From NCBI GenBank assembly GCA_934501435.1, contig CAKSTW010000004.1, positions 124,001 through 188,000 of the forward strand: DNA of 64,000 bases, given 5' to 3'. This document shows, one piece after another, positions 32,717 to 42,166 of the stretch. The DNA comes from an uncultured Eubacteriales bacterium. Lineage in GTDB: Bacteria; Bacillota; Clostridia; Oscillospirales; UBA644. How positions within the stretch are numbered: position 1 is the stretch's first letter; every line of letters starts with the position of its first letter. A program made the position numbers and the translations under genes. The notes below the pieces were generated by a model that ran no database searches, was not told the origin of the DNA, and saw only the letters and a list, made by a program, of their open reading frames with translations.

Positions 32717-34087
32717 TTATATTTCTTCCCTGTTTGCAAAACTCTTTGCCGAAACGAGCGCCCAGCAGCAGATATATGCGAGCAGCGCCGTCAGGATAAG
32801 TGTTTTTGCCTGAGAAAGCACCGACGACTGATATACCGTTGCGGAAATGCACTGGTTCATCTGGCTCGAATAGTATTCTCTGCCGATAATGCGCGCCTCC
32901 TCCGCAAGTTCCTCAAGAGATTTTTCGGCGCTTGCCATGAGTTCGGAAACATAAGCCCTGTTTTCTGCGGTGTTTCCCGAAGCCTCGGTGAATTTCTGTA
33001 TTTTCAGTTCGTTGTCTTTTATGCTTGTTTCAAGGTTCGCAATGTTTTTGCTGTAACTTACCGACTGGACCGAAAGGGTGTCTATTCCTATCTTGGTCCT
33101 TCCCATGTAATACTGACCGTCGTTATCCCACGTCGGAACAAGCACTATCCGCGCCATATCCTTGTCGTATTTGGCTATCGCCTTATTGGTTATGTCGTAG
33201 GATTCCTTCAGTTTCTGACGGTCGTAATCAAACATCTTGTTTGCGTAAGTGTATCGGTCTATAAGTTTCCTGTTGTCGAGCGAAATTCCGTTCTGCAGAA
33301 TGTAGGAATAGATGGCGTCGTATATCTGCGCCGAAGAAAGCAGGTCTACTTTCGCGGCGACCGACGCAAAGGTCGAACCGTTTGAGGAGATGAAAGCCGA
33401 GTTCTTTTCGCGGAGCCCGTAGAGATAGTTGAGAATGTAGTTCGCCTTGTTGCCGAGCAGGGTCGCGATATCTATATAGTCGAGTTCCTTTATCTCTTCG
33501 TCGAAATCGCTCATATTGAACTGAAAGTCGTTTACGTAATTGTCGAAATAATAGTCCCTGTACGAATTGCACAGCAGCTGGACCATCGCGTTCGTATCGT
33601 ATTTTTTCGTTTTGCTGCTTGCGCTGTAATAAACGGCGAATTCCGTCGAAATATGGTATTTATCCTTTGAGTAGGAATTTCCCTGATTGAGGGGGACGAC
33701 CGAAAAGCAGCTTTTCAGGTCGCTGACGGAAAGGTCTGAAAATCCGCCCTTTTTTATTACTCTTCCGATAACGTCGTCGCAGATTATTTCGGACATATTA
33801 TACCGCGTTCCGTTTACGTTCTGTCCCTGGGACGCTTCGGCGTAATTGAGGGCGATCACGGCGCTCGACTGCTTTGACGTATCGAAATACGAAGCGAGCG
33901 TCGCGGAAAAGCACATGACTATCGCGAAAAGCAGCGCGCTTATTCTGAAAAGGCGCAGCTTTTTCAGTTCGGCTTTCGTCTGGCTTTTCGTCTGGTTTCT
34001 TGTCTTTTTCCAAAATATTATCGCCGCGATAATAAGGAAGACCGCGGATATTCCGATAACCGCGAGATTTATGAGTCGGGATATCAA
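32717..34087 (-). CDS. Wzz-like polysaccharide co-polymerase
   Basis: A 456-residue protein with membrane segments near residues 5-26, 46-67 and 425-447, and a long extracellular, helical, Ser/Tyr/Asn-rich region between. The stretch after the second segment (SSAVIALNYAEASQGQN) is the same kind of beta-alpha start as in the next gene (AVINYNYKEAEEGKT), so the two are distant paralogs. Such proteins set chain length with Wzy. There is no BY-kinase domain on it and no separate kinase gene in the operon. Exact function is inferred from fold and context. Confidence 0.7.
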   Translation of the reverse strand: MISRLINLAVIGISAVFLIIAAIIFWKKTRNQTKSQTKAELKKLRLFRISALLFAIVMCFSATLASYFDTSKQSSAVIALNYAEASQGQNVNGTRYNMSEIICDDVIGRVIKKGGFSDLSVSDLKSCFSVVPLNQGNSYSKDKYHISTEFAVYYSASSKTKKYDTNAMVQLLCNSYRDYYFDNYVNDFQFNMSDFDEEIKELDYIDIATLLGNKANYILNYLYGLREKNSAFISSNGSTFASVAAKVDLLSSAQIYDAIYSYILQNGISLDNRKLIDRYTYANKMFDYDRQKLKESYDITNKAIAKYDKDMARIVLVPTWDNDGQYYMGRTKIGIDTLSVQSVSYSKNIANLETSIKDNELKIQKFTEASGNTAENRAYVSELMASAEKSLEELAEEARIIGREYYSSQMNQCISATVYQSSVLSQAKTLILTALLAYICCWALVSAKSFANREEI

Positions 34088-34101
34088 TCGTTTCGCCTCC
34101 T

Positions 34102-35322
34102 TTAATAGTTGTTTACATCAACTATGACGATTTCGGGTTGGTTGAATATTCTGAACGGGTTTCTGTTTTCAAGACCCGATGAAACGATGACCTGAGAGTC
34201 TCCGCGCTGGTATTTCCCGTATATCATCGCTTTTTTCCTTTCGGGGAAAAATCCGAAGTTTCTCGAATAGAGCGCTCCGAACCCCGGAAGTCTCACCACG
34301 CCGCCGTGGGTGTCTCCGCACAGCACGAGGTCTCCCCATGACGGTTCTTCAAGCGTTTCGGGAAGCAAAGGTTCGTGGCAGGCGAAAATTTTAACTTCGG
34401 TCGTGTCGTCGTATAAGAACGAAGTGAACTCTTTTCCCGCGTACTGCCAGAAAGCCGACGGGTTTGAAGTGAGAGTGCCGAATATCCTTATCTTTGTTGA
34501 GCCGACGGTTATAAGGTCGCTTTCGTTGAAAAGCACTTTCACGCCGGTTTCTTCAAGCGTCTTTTTAAGCCCGTTGTCAAGGGCGTAAAGTTTTTGGCTG
34601 TCGCGCGTTTCTCCGGTCGCTCCCGTGAGTTCGTCGAGAGACTCGAGAGTCATCGGGTTCTGAAACGCTTTCTGACATTCGTTGTTGCCGTAGACGTAAT
34701 ATGTCGGAGCTATTTTTGCAAGGGCGGTGCAGAGAGAAACGGTGTTTTCCGTTCCCGCATTCTGATCTACGCAGTCGCCGGTAAGCACGATAACGTCGGG
34801 TTCGAGTTTCGTTATCCTGTCGATAAGATCGGCGTTGTTTTTGCCGTAGGTCGAGGTGTGAAGATCCGTTAACTGGATAATTCTGAAATTATCGAGTGTT
34901 TTCGGAATGCTTACCGAATAGAAGTTTTCCTTGAATTTTCTGTTTGCGATGAAGTTTACGCTTATTACGCCGAGAATAAGCGCCAGAACAAGGCAGATAA
35001 GGGAAGCGACGATGTTTTTTATTCCGCGTTTGTAGTTTGCTTTCGGTTTTTGCGCCGCGGCGCCTTTTTCGGCGGCGAAATTTTTCGGCAGCTGTCTGAA
35101 TTTCAGTTCCGGCAACTGCCCGCAGACGGAACCTACCGCGCTGAAAAGCGCGTTTCTGTTTTCCTCAAGAAAAGCGGTGCAGGCGCTTTTGTCGTCGTAG
35201 CCGAAAACAAATACGTTGCCCGAACGCTTTTGCAGGGTGAACGTCTTATCGAAAAGAAGTTTGTCCTGCGCGGGAATCAGATTGCCGAGTTTTTCGGATA
35301 TCTGTGAAAAAGTGTCGTTCAT
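34102..35322 (-). CDS. Membrane metallophosphoesterase with DnaA-N-like N-terminal domain
   Basis: A 406-residue protein in three parts. Residues 1-80 resemble the N-terminal domain of DnaA (FTLQKRSGNVFVFGYDD, then FLEENRNALFSAV and LKFRQLPKN, the small alpha/beta KH-like domain). A membrane segment lies at about 100-122. From ~140 on is a calcineurin-like phosphoesterase of the YkuE type: QLTDLHTSTYG, LTGDCVDQN, YGNNECQ, FACHEPLL and LCGDTHGGVVRLP, with all metal ligands. It sits among polysaccharide genes; a lipid-phosphate or other exposed phosphate may be its target. The ATGA overlap with the following GT4 gene shows coupling. Confidence 0.8.
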   Translation of the reverse strand: MNDTFSQISEKLGNLIPAQDKLLFDKTFTLQKRSGNVFVFGYDDKSACTAFLEENRNALFSAVGSVCGQLPELKFRQLPKNFAAEKGAAAQKPKANYKRGIKNIVASLICLVLALILGVISVNFIANRKFKENFYSVSIPKTLDNFRIIQLTDLHTSTYGKNNADLIDRITKLEPDVIVLTGDCVDQNAGTENTVSLCTALAKIAPTYYVYGNNECQKAFQNPMTLESLDELTGATGETRDSQKLYALDNGLKKTLEETGVKVLFNESDLITVGSTKIRIFGTLTSNPSAFWQYAGKEFTSFLYDDTTEVKIFACHEPLLPETLEEPSWGDLVLCGDTHGGVVRLPGFGALYSRNFGFFPERKKAMIYGKYQRGDSQVIVSSGLENRNPFRIFNQPEIVIVDVNNY

Positions 35323-36458
35323 CTGGCGGCTCCTTTCAGTATCTCTTTATAATAAGAAATCGTTTCCGAGGCGGTCTTCTCCCACGAAAACCGCGAGAGA
35401 ACGTCTTCGGCGGCGGTTTTTCGCAGCCTTTCGACCGTTCCTTTATCGTTTATAAGCAATTCGAGTTTTTCTTTCAGGTCGTTTACGTCGCCTTTCTTAA
35501 AAAACAGGGCGGTGTCTTTGCAGACCGCGACGTTTTCGGGAATATCCGAGCAGAGGACCGCGTTCGAATAGGAAAGCGCTTCCAAAAGGCTTATCGACAT
35601 TCCTTCAAGGTCCGACGGCAGGCATACCGCGTATGCGTTTGAATATACGGAAGACAAAGTCTCACCTGCGACAAACCCGGTGAAAATGATGTTCGCGTTT
35701 CCCGCGGCGAGCGCTTTTAATTTTGCGACGTATCCGTCGGTGTCGCTCGAATCTCCGCAGATAACGAGTTTTTTATCGGTTTTTATCCGATCGTAGGCTT
35801 CTATCAGATAATGTATGCCTTTTTCTTCGGTGAGCCTTGCGACAACGCAGATATAGGAATCTTTTGTAATGCCGAATTTTTCCGAAATTATCCTGTCGTC
35901 GGTCTTTTCGGGCTTTGTTATCCCGTTCGGAATTATAACGGCGTCCCTTCCGTAGGTCTCTTTGAAATAGTCTCTTGCGCTTTCGCTTAAAACTATGATC
36001 CCGTCGGCGTGTTTCGCTATCATCTTTTCGCCGAACTTTATGTATTTCGCGCCGAAACCGTGTTTCCATTTGTCCCGCTGCCAGTCGAGTCCGTGGACCG
36101 TGGCGACGCATTTTCTGCCGAAAAGTTTCGGGATTATTATCGCGGCGGAAGGCCCTTCGGCGTGGAAATGGGTTATATCGAATTTCCCCGAAAGACTTTT
36201 GAAAGCCGCGGAAAAAGAGGCGAGGAGGGCTGAAATTCCTTTTATCTTAAGCGTTCCCGCTTTCTTTAAGACTACGCCCTTATATTTTCCGTCGGAGACT
36301 TCCCCGATGAAATTTTCCTCTATCCTGTCGGAAGAGCGGTTGAAGCAGACGACCTCCGTTCCGTCTTTTGCAAGCAGAGGACAGAGGTTTGTCAGAACCG
36401 TCTCTATTCCGCCTCTTGTGGACGGAACGACCTTGTGACCTATCATTGCTGTTTTCAT
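35319..36458 (-). CDS. Family 4 glycosyltransferase
   Basis: A 379-residue GT-B enzyme. N-terminal GTRGGIETVLTNLCPLLAK and HFHAEGPSA, then HGLDWQRDKW, lead to the C-terminal domain with VVARLTEEKGIHYLIEAYD and the donor-site motif PSDLEGMSISLLEALSY. It is closest in pattern to rhamnosyl/galactosyl GT4s that act second or third on the lipid-linked chain; that is only a likeness. It follows the initiating sugar transferase gene by one base, so it could add the second sugar. Confidence 0.9.
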   Translation of the reverse strand: MKTAMIGHKVVPSTRGGIETVLTNLCPLLAKDGTEVVCFNRSSDRIEENFIGEVSDGKYKGVVLKKAGTLKIKGISALLASFSAAFKSLSGKFDITHFHAEGPSAAIIIPKLFGRKCVATVHGLDWQRDKWKHGFGAKYIKFGEKMIAKHADGIIVLSESARDYFKETYGRDAVIIPNGITKPEKTDDRIISEKFGITKDSYICVVARLTEEKGIHYLIEAYDRIKTDKKLVICGDSSDTDGYVAKLKALAAGNANIIFTGFVAGETLSSVYSNAYAVCLPSDLEGMSISLLEALSYSNAVLCSDIPENVAVCKDTALFFKKGDVNDLKEKLELLINDKGTVERLRKTAAEDVLSRFSWEKTASETISYYKEILKGAAR

Positions 36459-36459
36459 T

Positions 36460-37140
36460 TTATCTCCCGGTGGCGCTGAATATTGCGAACGGTGTTTTGA
36501 AGATTATTTTTATATCCGTCCACGTCGTGCGGTGCTCTATGTAATCAAGATCCATTTCGAGCCATCTGTCAAAAGGAATATCGTTTCTGTTCGGCGATAT
36601 CTGCCACGTGCAGGTCATTCCCGGAGTGACGATAAGACGGAGTTTGTCGTAATCGGAATACTGTTCGACTTCGTCGGGAAGCGGCGGACGCGGCCCCACA
36701 AGGCTCATATTTCCCTTGAAAACGTTGAAGAGCTGAGGCAGTTCGTCTATCGAACATTTTCTTATGAACTTTCCTACCCTCGTTATTCTCGGGTCGTCCT
36801 TTATCTTGAAGACGGGACCGTCCATTTCGTTTCTGTGCAAAAGCTCCTGTTTGCGTTTGTCTGCGTCGACGTACATCGAGCGGAATTTATACATATAAAA
36901 CTTTTTTCCGTGTCTGCCTATTCTTATCTGTTTGTAAAACGGACTGCCGTGAGGATCGTCGATAAAAATTATCAGAGAAACGATGAGTATGGGAATAATC
37001 AGAATAATAAGGAGAAGGGTCGTCACGATAAGGTCGAACGTTCTTTTCTTTTCCCAGTATGAGCGATACGATTTTTCAATAAGCCTTGCAAGGCGCGCGG
37101 CGGTCTTTTCGTCGACTTTTTCATAATCAAGATATGCCAT
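36460..37140 (-). CDS. Initiating sugar-phosphate transferase (WcaJ/PglC-like, bacterial sugar transferase)
   Basis: Transfers the first sugar phosphate from UDP-sugar to undecaprenyl phosphate, starting each repeat unit. At 226 residues it is the short form: a soluble head, one re-entrant/membrane helix (about 34-60, TLLLIILIIPILIVSLIIF), then the catalytic domain with YKFRSMYVDADK, IRKCSIDELPQLFNVFKG and SLVGPRPPLPDE. The Asp-Glu and Arg residues of the active site are present. The sugar, often galactose, glucose or a diacetamido sugar, is not predictable from the motifs. Confidence 0.92.
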   Translation of the reverse strand: MAYLDYEKVDEKTAARLARLIEKSYRSYWEKKRTFDLIVTTLLLIILIIPILIVSLIIFIDDPHGSPFYKQIRIGRHGKKFYMYKFRSMYVDADKRKQELLHRNEMDGPVFKIKDDPRITRVGKFIRKCSIDELPQLFNVFKGNMSLVGPRPPLPDEVEQYSDYDKLRLIVTPGMTCTWQISPNRNDIPFDRWLEMDLDYIEHRTTWTDIKIIFKTPFAIFSATGR

Positions 37141-37881
37141 TTACCATTCCCACCTGTCCGATCTGTGAAGAAACTTTCCGTAAAGGACGCTGTAAAGTTT
37201 TATTCCTATGATCTTTTTTAACCGAAGCGTTCTTCTCGTCACGTCTCCGCACCACGACGCATCGTAATGATGTATCGAAACCGTTTCTTTCGTTATCTTC
37301 TTTTTACCGGTAAAAAAGTTTACCGGACACAATACTTCTTCTTTCAGAAAACAGACGTTGTCGATGACCTGTCCTCTTTTTGTCGGGTCGACTCCGAGAG
37401 AGACGACGGCTTCCGTGTTTCTTTCCGGACACGGCGTTTCGTCCTGTTTTCCGTTTTCGTCGAAAAACGACAGCCCGTCATAGCAGTCGAGCATCGCTTT
37501 TACGAATTTGTCGCCTTTCTTTGCGCCGAAGCCGAGCCCCGTCGCAATAAGGTTCTTCCCGTATTCATATCCGAAAAATCCGTCGTATTTTTCGGAGAGC
37601 GCGTCGAGGCTCTTTATCAGTTCGACGTCGGTGTCGAGATACACCCCACCGTTTTCATAGACGATTTTAAGCCTTGCGAAGTCGCTGACGAACGCCCATT
37701 TTCCGGCGTCGTATGCCTGCGACATATATTCGTTTTCTCTTATATCAAAGTTCGTCTCGTCCCATCGGATAATTTCGTAACCGGGGCATTTCTTTTTCCA
37801 TGAGGCGATACATTTTTTTACCGACGCCGGCAGCGGGGTTTTGCCGAACCAGCAGTAATGTATTTTTTTAGGTATACTCAT
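37141..37881 (-). CDS. GT32-type glycosyltransferase (capsular polysaccharide)
   Basis: A 246-residue enzyme beginning SIPKKIHYCWFGKTPLPA, the typical IPKxIHxxWxG entry of GT32, followed by ARLKIVYENGGVYLDTDVEL with the metal-binding DTD. These features match OCH1/capsular-synthesis alpha-glycosyltransferases. The C-terminal ~60 residues include HHYDASWCG, which is conserved in many bacterial members. It stands next to the initiating transferase gene, with no gap to speak of. Confidence 0.9.
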   Translation of the reverse strand: MSIPKKIHYCWFGKTPLPASVKKCIASWKKKCPGYEIIRWDETNFDIRENEYMSQAYDAGKWAFVSDFARLKIVYENGGVYLDTDVELIKSLDALSEKYDGFFGYEYGKNLIATGLGFGAKKGDKFVKAMLDCYDGLSFFDENGKQDETPCPERNTEAVVSLGVDPTKRGQVIDNVCFLKEEVLCPVNFFTGKKKITKETVSIHHYDASWCGDVTRRTLRLKKIIGIKLYSVLYGKFLHRSDRWEW

Positions 37882-37884
37882 TTT

Positions 37885-38415
37885 TCACACCCTGTTTTCG
37901 ATATATCCGTCGGTCGCGTTTTCCCTTGAGATTATCTTTGCGGGGTTGCCGACGACGATACTGTGCGGCGGAACGTCGAAATTTACAAAGGCGAGAGGCG
38001 CGATAAGGCAGTCGTTTCCGACGGTTATATTTCCGACGACGACGGCGTTCGTGCCTATCCAGACGTTGTCGCCTATCGTAGGAACGCCGAGTCTTTTGCC
38101 GCGGTTTTCCCGACCTATTGTCACTCCCGTTCCCACGTTGCAGTTTTTGCCGATAACGCAGTCGGGATGGATTATCACCCTTCCGCAGTGCCCGATATAG
38201 AACCCTTCGCCTATTTTCGTCCTTGCGGGTATCTGTATCCCCGTTTTATGGGAGAGCCGCCGCAGCCGCAGGTGCGAAAACGGGTTTTTGCTCCCGTGCG
38301 CTTTCCGCAGGGCTATGATATATCTGAGTTCGGGTTTTCTTAAAAGACGGTGGACAAACGGTTCGCCGCCGTCTCCGTAATATCTGTATACATCTTTTTT
38401 TGCGGTCTCGTTCAT
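37885..38415 (-). CDS. Serine O-acetyltransferase-like hexapeptide enzyme
   Basis: A 176-residue left-handed beta-helix acetyltransferase. The hexapeptide turns are seen in IPARTKIGEGFYIGHCG, VIIHPDCVIGKNCNVGTGV and VPTIGDNVWIGTNAVVVG, with the His of GHCG as likely base. It resembles CysE without the N-terminal hexamer domain. In polysaccharide operons this class usually acetylates a sugar or serine substituent, so modification of the repeat unit is more likely than cysteine synthesis. Only context supports that choice. Confidence 0.87.
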   Translation of the reverse strand: MNETAKKDVYRYYGDGGEPFVHRLLRKPELRYIIALRKAHGSKNPFSHLRLRRLSHKTGIQIPARTKIGEGFYIGHCGRVIIHPDCVIGKNCNVGTGVTIGRENRGKRLGVPTIGDNVWIGTNAVVVGNITVGNDCLIAPLAFVNFDVPPHSIVVGNPAKIISRENATDGYIENRV

Positions 38416-38418
38416 TTT

Positions 38419-39924
38419 TTATGCCGTCCGTTCCTTTTTGAATTTTGCTTTTATCGCTTTTAATATTTCGGGGCAGACCGTGACGTTTGCCGCAAAATAC
38501 AGCGGGACTATCCAGAGCATATTGAGTATTCCGTGCAGACAGAGCGGCAGGAATTTCAGATCGCAGAAATGCGTCGTTCCGAAGATTATGTAAATAAAAG
38601 CGAATACCGCGCAGTTCGCAAGCAGCGGAAGTACGCTCTTCATAACGCTGCGCGAAAGTATCTTCTTATTCGTGTAATAAAGGGTCGCGACCGTTCTGAA
38701 CGCGAGCGCCGCGACGGTGCCGAGAAGCGCTCCGCAGATACCCCAAAGCAGGATACCGACGACGGTGAGCGAAAGGTTTATTACCGTTTCGCATATCGCA
38801 TGCCAGCGCGTTTTGTTGAACTGCCCCGAATATTCGACGACCTGGCTTGCGGGGAGTTTTCCCGCCGAAAGCATTTTGGCGACGGTAAAGAGCAGTATCA
38901 GGGTCGGGTTTATGTAGTCGGCGTCGGTTATTCCGCCGGTGTATATCTGAATTATCGGAAGCAGAAAAACGCACATCGCCGTATAGACGACGAAGTTCGC
39001 CCCGATATAGAGGGTTTCGTAGATACGGTATTTTTTCAGGAATTCTTCTTTGTCGACGGCGAAAAGCTGACCGAGCGCGAAATTGAAACCTTTGACAAGT
39101 CCGCTGATAAACGTTTCGACCTGCGAAAAGAAAAGGTTGTAGACATAATAGACGCTGACGGTCGAAAAGTCGGTGAGGAACGAAAGCAGAAGAATATCGG
39201 TATTGTTGAAGACCATCGCCGAGATCTGATGGATAAGCACCGAGTTCTTCTGGGAGATCGCCCCGAAGTCGGGTTTCTGCCTGAGGTCGAGCCATTTATA
39301 GCGCCTTTTCGCGTAAAGGGTTATGAAAAGAAGCTGCGCGACGGCGACAAGGCAGTAGGACGCCTGTATCAGGATAAGATTGTTTGTCAGAAGCAGGACC
39401 GCGACTTTGAAAATTCCGCTCAGTATCTGCAATGCGGTCTGCGAATTCGTTATGACGTACTGATACCCGTCGGTCTCAAGCAAAACGGCGTATTTCCCCT
39501 GAATGAAAAAGGTTATGAGCGAGGGGATACCGTTTAAAAGGACAAGCGCGATAACGGTATAGGGCGACAGTCCGGTGTCGATAAAGAACCCGTATATGAC
39601 GGCGATAGCCGCGACCGCGGCGGAATAGATAAAGCCGATCTTTGTATAATGTTTTTTTGTCGCGGCGAGAATACTGTTTACCGAGTTTCTGTCGCGGGTC
39701 GCGATGGGCTTTAAGAGCGCCTGGGACGTCGCGAGCCCGACCCCCGACTCAAGAAGACAGAGATATGTGAATATCTGCTTTATCGTCGACAGAACTCCGT
39801 TTACCGCGGACCCGAAATTTTCGATATACAGGAGCGGGAGGAGAAATCCTATTGCAACGGTTATTATCTGACAGAGGACCGCCGACAGAAGATTGAATTT
39901 TATTTTTTTCGACTGGCTTTTCAC
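38419..39924 (-). CDS. Wzx-type polysaccharide flippase
   Basis: A 501-residue integral membrane protein with about 12-14 hydrophobic segments, of the MOP/oligosaccharide exporter superfamily. It starts with a basic tail (KSQSKKIKFNLLSAVLCQI), then YIENFGSAVNGVLSTIKQIF, typical of Wzx proteins. It should flip the undecaprenyl-linked repeat unit to the outer leaflet, where Wzy polymerises it. No ABC exporter is present, which supports the Wzx/Wzy route. Confidence 0.92.
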   Translation of the reverse strand: MKSQSKKIKFNLLSAVLCQIITVAIGFLLPLLYIENFGSAVNGVLSTIKQIFTYLCLLESGVGLATSQALLKPIATRDRNSVNSILAATKKHYTKIGFIYSAAVAAIAVIYGFFIDTGLSPYTVIALVLLNGIPSLITFFIQGKYAVLLETDGYQYVITNSQTALQILSGIFKVAVLLLTNNLILIQASYCLVAVAQLLFITLYAKRRYKWLDLRQKPDFGAISQKNSVLIHQISAMVFNNTDILLLSFLTDFSTVSVYYVYNLFFSQVETFISGLVKGFNFALGQLFAVDKEEFLKKYRIYETLYIGANFVVYTAMCVFLLPIIQIYTGGITDADYINPTLILLFTVAKMLSAGKLPASQVVEYSGQFNKTRWHAICETVINLSLTVVGILLWGICGALLGTVAALAFRTVATLYYTNKKILSRSVMKSVLPLLANCAVFAFIYIIFGTTHFCDLKFLPLCLHGILNMLWIVPLYFAANVTVCPEILKAIKAKFKKERTA

Positions 39925-39937
39925 TGCAGACCTTCTT

Positions 39938-40993
39938 TTAGTAAATATTTTTAAGTATCCCGAACCTTTTTGTCCGCGAAAGCAGAACGATCGCCGTCGA
40001 AAGGACGAGGGTTATTATGAAAACGGTGAAAAACAGGAGAAGGGAATTCGTTACTTTTCCGCGCAGAGCGATATTTATTATCTCCGCCGGTATCATGTGC
40101 GTAAAATAAATGAGGGTGCTGTACGGACGGAGAAAGCATATTTTTTCGCTGCTTATCTTCGGCTCGAGGCAGAGAGTCGCTTTCATCAAGAAGTACGCCG
40201 CCGGAACAAGGAAGATATACATATCGTATTCGAGCTGCCATTCCATTTTCGAGGTAAACCAAAACTCTGCGAGAAAAAGAATTTCGGATATTGCAAAGCC
40301 CGCGGCGGACAGTCCGAAACTTCCGTTTTTTTCTTCCTGCGAAAGTTTCGCGCCGAGAGCAATGAAGATGACGCCTTCGAAAACACCGTTGCGGGTCGTG
40401 ACGGTAAAGTCGTAAAACGCTTTTATAACGTTTTTCAGCCCGTCGGGAAAAGGAATTGCGGAAACAAGCCCGAAATAACTCTGACCGCAAAGCCCTATGC
40501 AGTAAAGTATCGCGCCGATAAAAATCACGGTGTTTATTTTAAGTCCGCGTTTCAGAAGAAAGGAAACGACGGCGACAGCGACGAGCGTTGCGGGCAGATA
40601 CCACAGAAAGCCGAACCCTGCGGAAAAGATCATATTTTTCGCCCAGTTCGCGAAAACGGCAAGAGCCTTCGCCGGGTCGCGGCTCCAATACATCTGGAGC
40701 GCGGTGAACGGGAAATAGACTGCCGACCAGAAAAGGTAAAGCAGAAGTATCCTTTTCAGATATTTTTTTATTACGGAGACGTCGGGGTTGTTTACGTCGG
40801 CTTTTTTGAAAAGCAGAAATCCCGAAGAAATAAAGAAAAACGGTACTGCTATCCGGCTTATGTAATTTACCAAAAGCGAATTCAGCATACCGTTTACTGT
40901 TCCGAGAGGCGAAGTATGAATAAAAACTATCAGTATCGCGCATACGATTTTTACTATGTCTATTGCCGGATAATACTTTCTTCTCATCTCCAC
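39938..40993 (-). CDS. Acyltransferase-3 family membrane protein
   Basis: A 351-residue protein with about ten membrane segments. The conserved His of the family is in VFIHTSPLG near residue 25 (HxxP/S region), and AVPFFFISSGFLLF gives the second family motif. These enzymes usually O-acetylate or otherwise acylate exported sugars. It is the first gene of the long polysaccharide operon and starts about 65 bases after a strong promoter, so acylation of the product is the likely role. No SGNH domain is attached. Confidence 0.88.
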   Translation of the reverse strand: MEMRRKYYPAIDIVKIVCAILIVFIHTSPLGTVNGMLNSLLVNYISRIAVPFFFISSGFLLFKKADVNNPDVSVIKKYLKRILLLYLFWSAVYFPFTALQMYWSRDPAKALAVFANWAKNMIFSAGFGFLWYLPATLVAVAVVSFLLKRGLKINTVIFIGAILYCIGLCGQSYFGLVSAIPFPDGLKNVIKAFYDFTVTTRNGVFEGVIFIALGAKLSQEEKNGSFGLSAAGFAISEILFLAEFWFTSKMEWQLEYDMYIFLVPAAYFLMKATLCLEPKISSEKICFLRPYSTLIYFTHMIPAEIINIALRGKVTNSLLLFFTVFIITLVLSTAIVLLSRTKRFGILKNIY

Positions 40994-41056
40994 AAAACAG
41001 CCCGTTTTACCGAAGCCCGCCCCTGTTATCTACTTATATTAGTGTATTACTCTATG

Positions 41057-41085
41057 ATAATACAGAAAATACGACAAAAAGTCAA
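41057..41085 (-). promoter_or_regulatory. SigA-type promoter of the exopolysaccharide operon
   Basis: On the - strand TTGACT (41080-41085), 17 bases, TATTAT (41057-41062). It is the only strong promoter found upstream of the roughly 18 kb operon, and it stands back to back with the promoter at 41105-41133. Confidence 0.85.
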
Positions 41086-41104
41086 GGGTTTTTGCATTTT
41101 CTTA

Positions 41105-41133
41105 TAGACATTTTACATTTTTTGTGTTATCAT
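41105..41133 (+). promoter_or_regulatory. SigA-type promoter of the divergent acyltransferase pair
   Basis: TAGACA (41105-41110), 17 bases, TATCAT (41128-41133), 31 bases before the start codon. Only 19 bases separate it from the -35 of the polysaccharide promoter, so the two may share regulation. Confidence 0.7.
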
Positions 41134-41164
41134 AATGTATATTTGCGGAAAAGAGGGATTGCCG

Positions 41165-42166
41165 ATGAAAAGAGACAGGTTTGCCGACGCGCTCAAAGGG
41201 TACGCTTGCCTGCTGGTGGTTTTGGGGCACGTAATGATCGGAATAAGGACTTCCGGCGCGGAAATTCCGGCGTTTGCAAAACCTGCCGAAACGTTTATCT
41301 GGTCGTTTCATATCGACCTGTTTATGTTCCTTTCGGGATATGTATATTCCGTTACAGGCGGCGCCGAAAGCAAGGGAGGCAGACTGAAATTCTTGGGGAA
41401 TAAACTCCTCAATCTCGGCGTTCCGTATTTCGTTTTTTCCGCTCTTTACGTCGCGGTAAACAGCCTTATTCCGGGGGTGAACAACCCGTATTCGCTTTCG
41501 GATATACTGTTCCTGTGGAAGACCCCCGTCGCGCAGTACTGGTTTTTATACGCCCTTTTCTGGCTCTTCGTTTTCTTTACGCTGCTTCCCGAAAAAATCC
41601 CGAATTACATAAAGACCGCAGGGCTTTACGCGGTGTTTGCGATTCTCAAAATTTCGGGCGTCGATATGGGCTTTCTCGATTCGTCCTTAAACTGCGTTCT
41701 TGCGTTCGGACTCGGCGCCTGCCTGAAATCTCTTTCGGTTGAAAAAATACCGATTATTGCCCGTATCGGAATCGTGATCGCGCATCTCGTTTCGGCTGTT
41801 GTCATCATAGAAACGGGAATTGTAAATTATCTTTTCGTCGACGATCTTCTGACGGTTTTCGGTATCTTTTCGTCCGTATGCTTTATATCGGCGCTGTGTT
41901 CCTTTGAGCCTGTCCGCCGCTTCCTTTTGTTTATCTGCCGCTATTCTTTTCAGATATATCTTCTGCATACTTTCTTTACCGCGGCGACGAGAATACTGCT
42001 TCTGAAAACAGGAATTTCAAATTACGCGGTAAACCTTGCGGCGGGGCTTATTTTCGGAATTCTTTTACCGGTCGTTATCGCGAAAATCGCGGCTCTTACG
42101 CCGTATACCGACTTCTTTTTCGCGCCCGCGCATTCGCTTAAAAAGATCAGGGGGAAAACGGTATGA
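41165..42166 (+). CDS. Acyltransferase-3 family membrane protein
   Basis: A 333-residue protein with about ten membrane segments, opening MKRDRFADALKGYACLLVVLGHVMIG, where the His of LGHV is the family catalytic histidine, and FHIDLFMFLSGYVYS follows. The start at 41165 is chosen over an upstream ATG (41135) because AGAGGGA precedes it and the upstream ATG would lie almost on the -10 box. It is coupled to the next acyltransferase gene by an ATGA overlap. Together with the one at 39938, three such enzymes surround this promoter region. Confidence 0.87.
   Translation: MKRDRFADALKGYACLLVVLGHVMIGIRTSGAEIPAFAKPAETFIWSFHIDLFMFLSGYVYSVTGGAESKGGRLKFLGNKLLNLGVPYFVFSALYVAVNSLIPGVNNPYSLSDILFLWKTPVAQYWFLYALFWLFVFFTLLPEKIPNYIKTAGLYAVFAILKISGVDMGFLDSSLNCVLAFGLGACLKSLSVEKIPIIARIGIVIAHLVSAVVIIETGIVNYLFVDDLLTVFGIFSSVCFISALCSFEPVRRFLLFICRYSFQIYLLHTFFTAATRILLLKTGISNYAVNLAAGLIFGILLPVVIAKIAALTPYTDFFFAPAHSLKKIRGKTV

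Noticed and set aside
23090..41085. Capsule locus acquired on a mobile element
   Set aside because: No integrase, transposase, direct repeats or tRNA boundary were seen, and codon use looks like the neighbours by eye.
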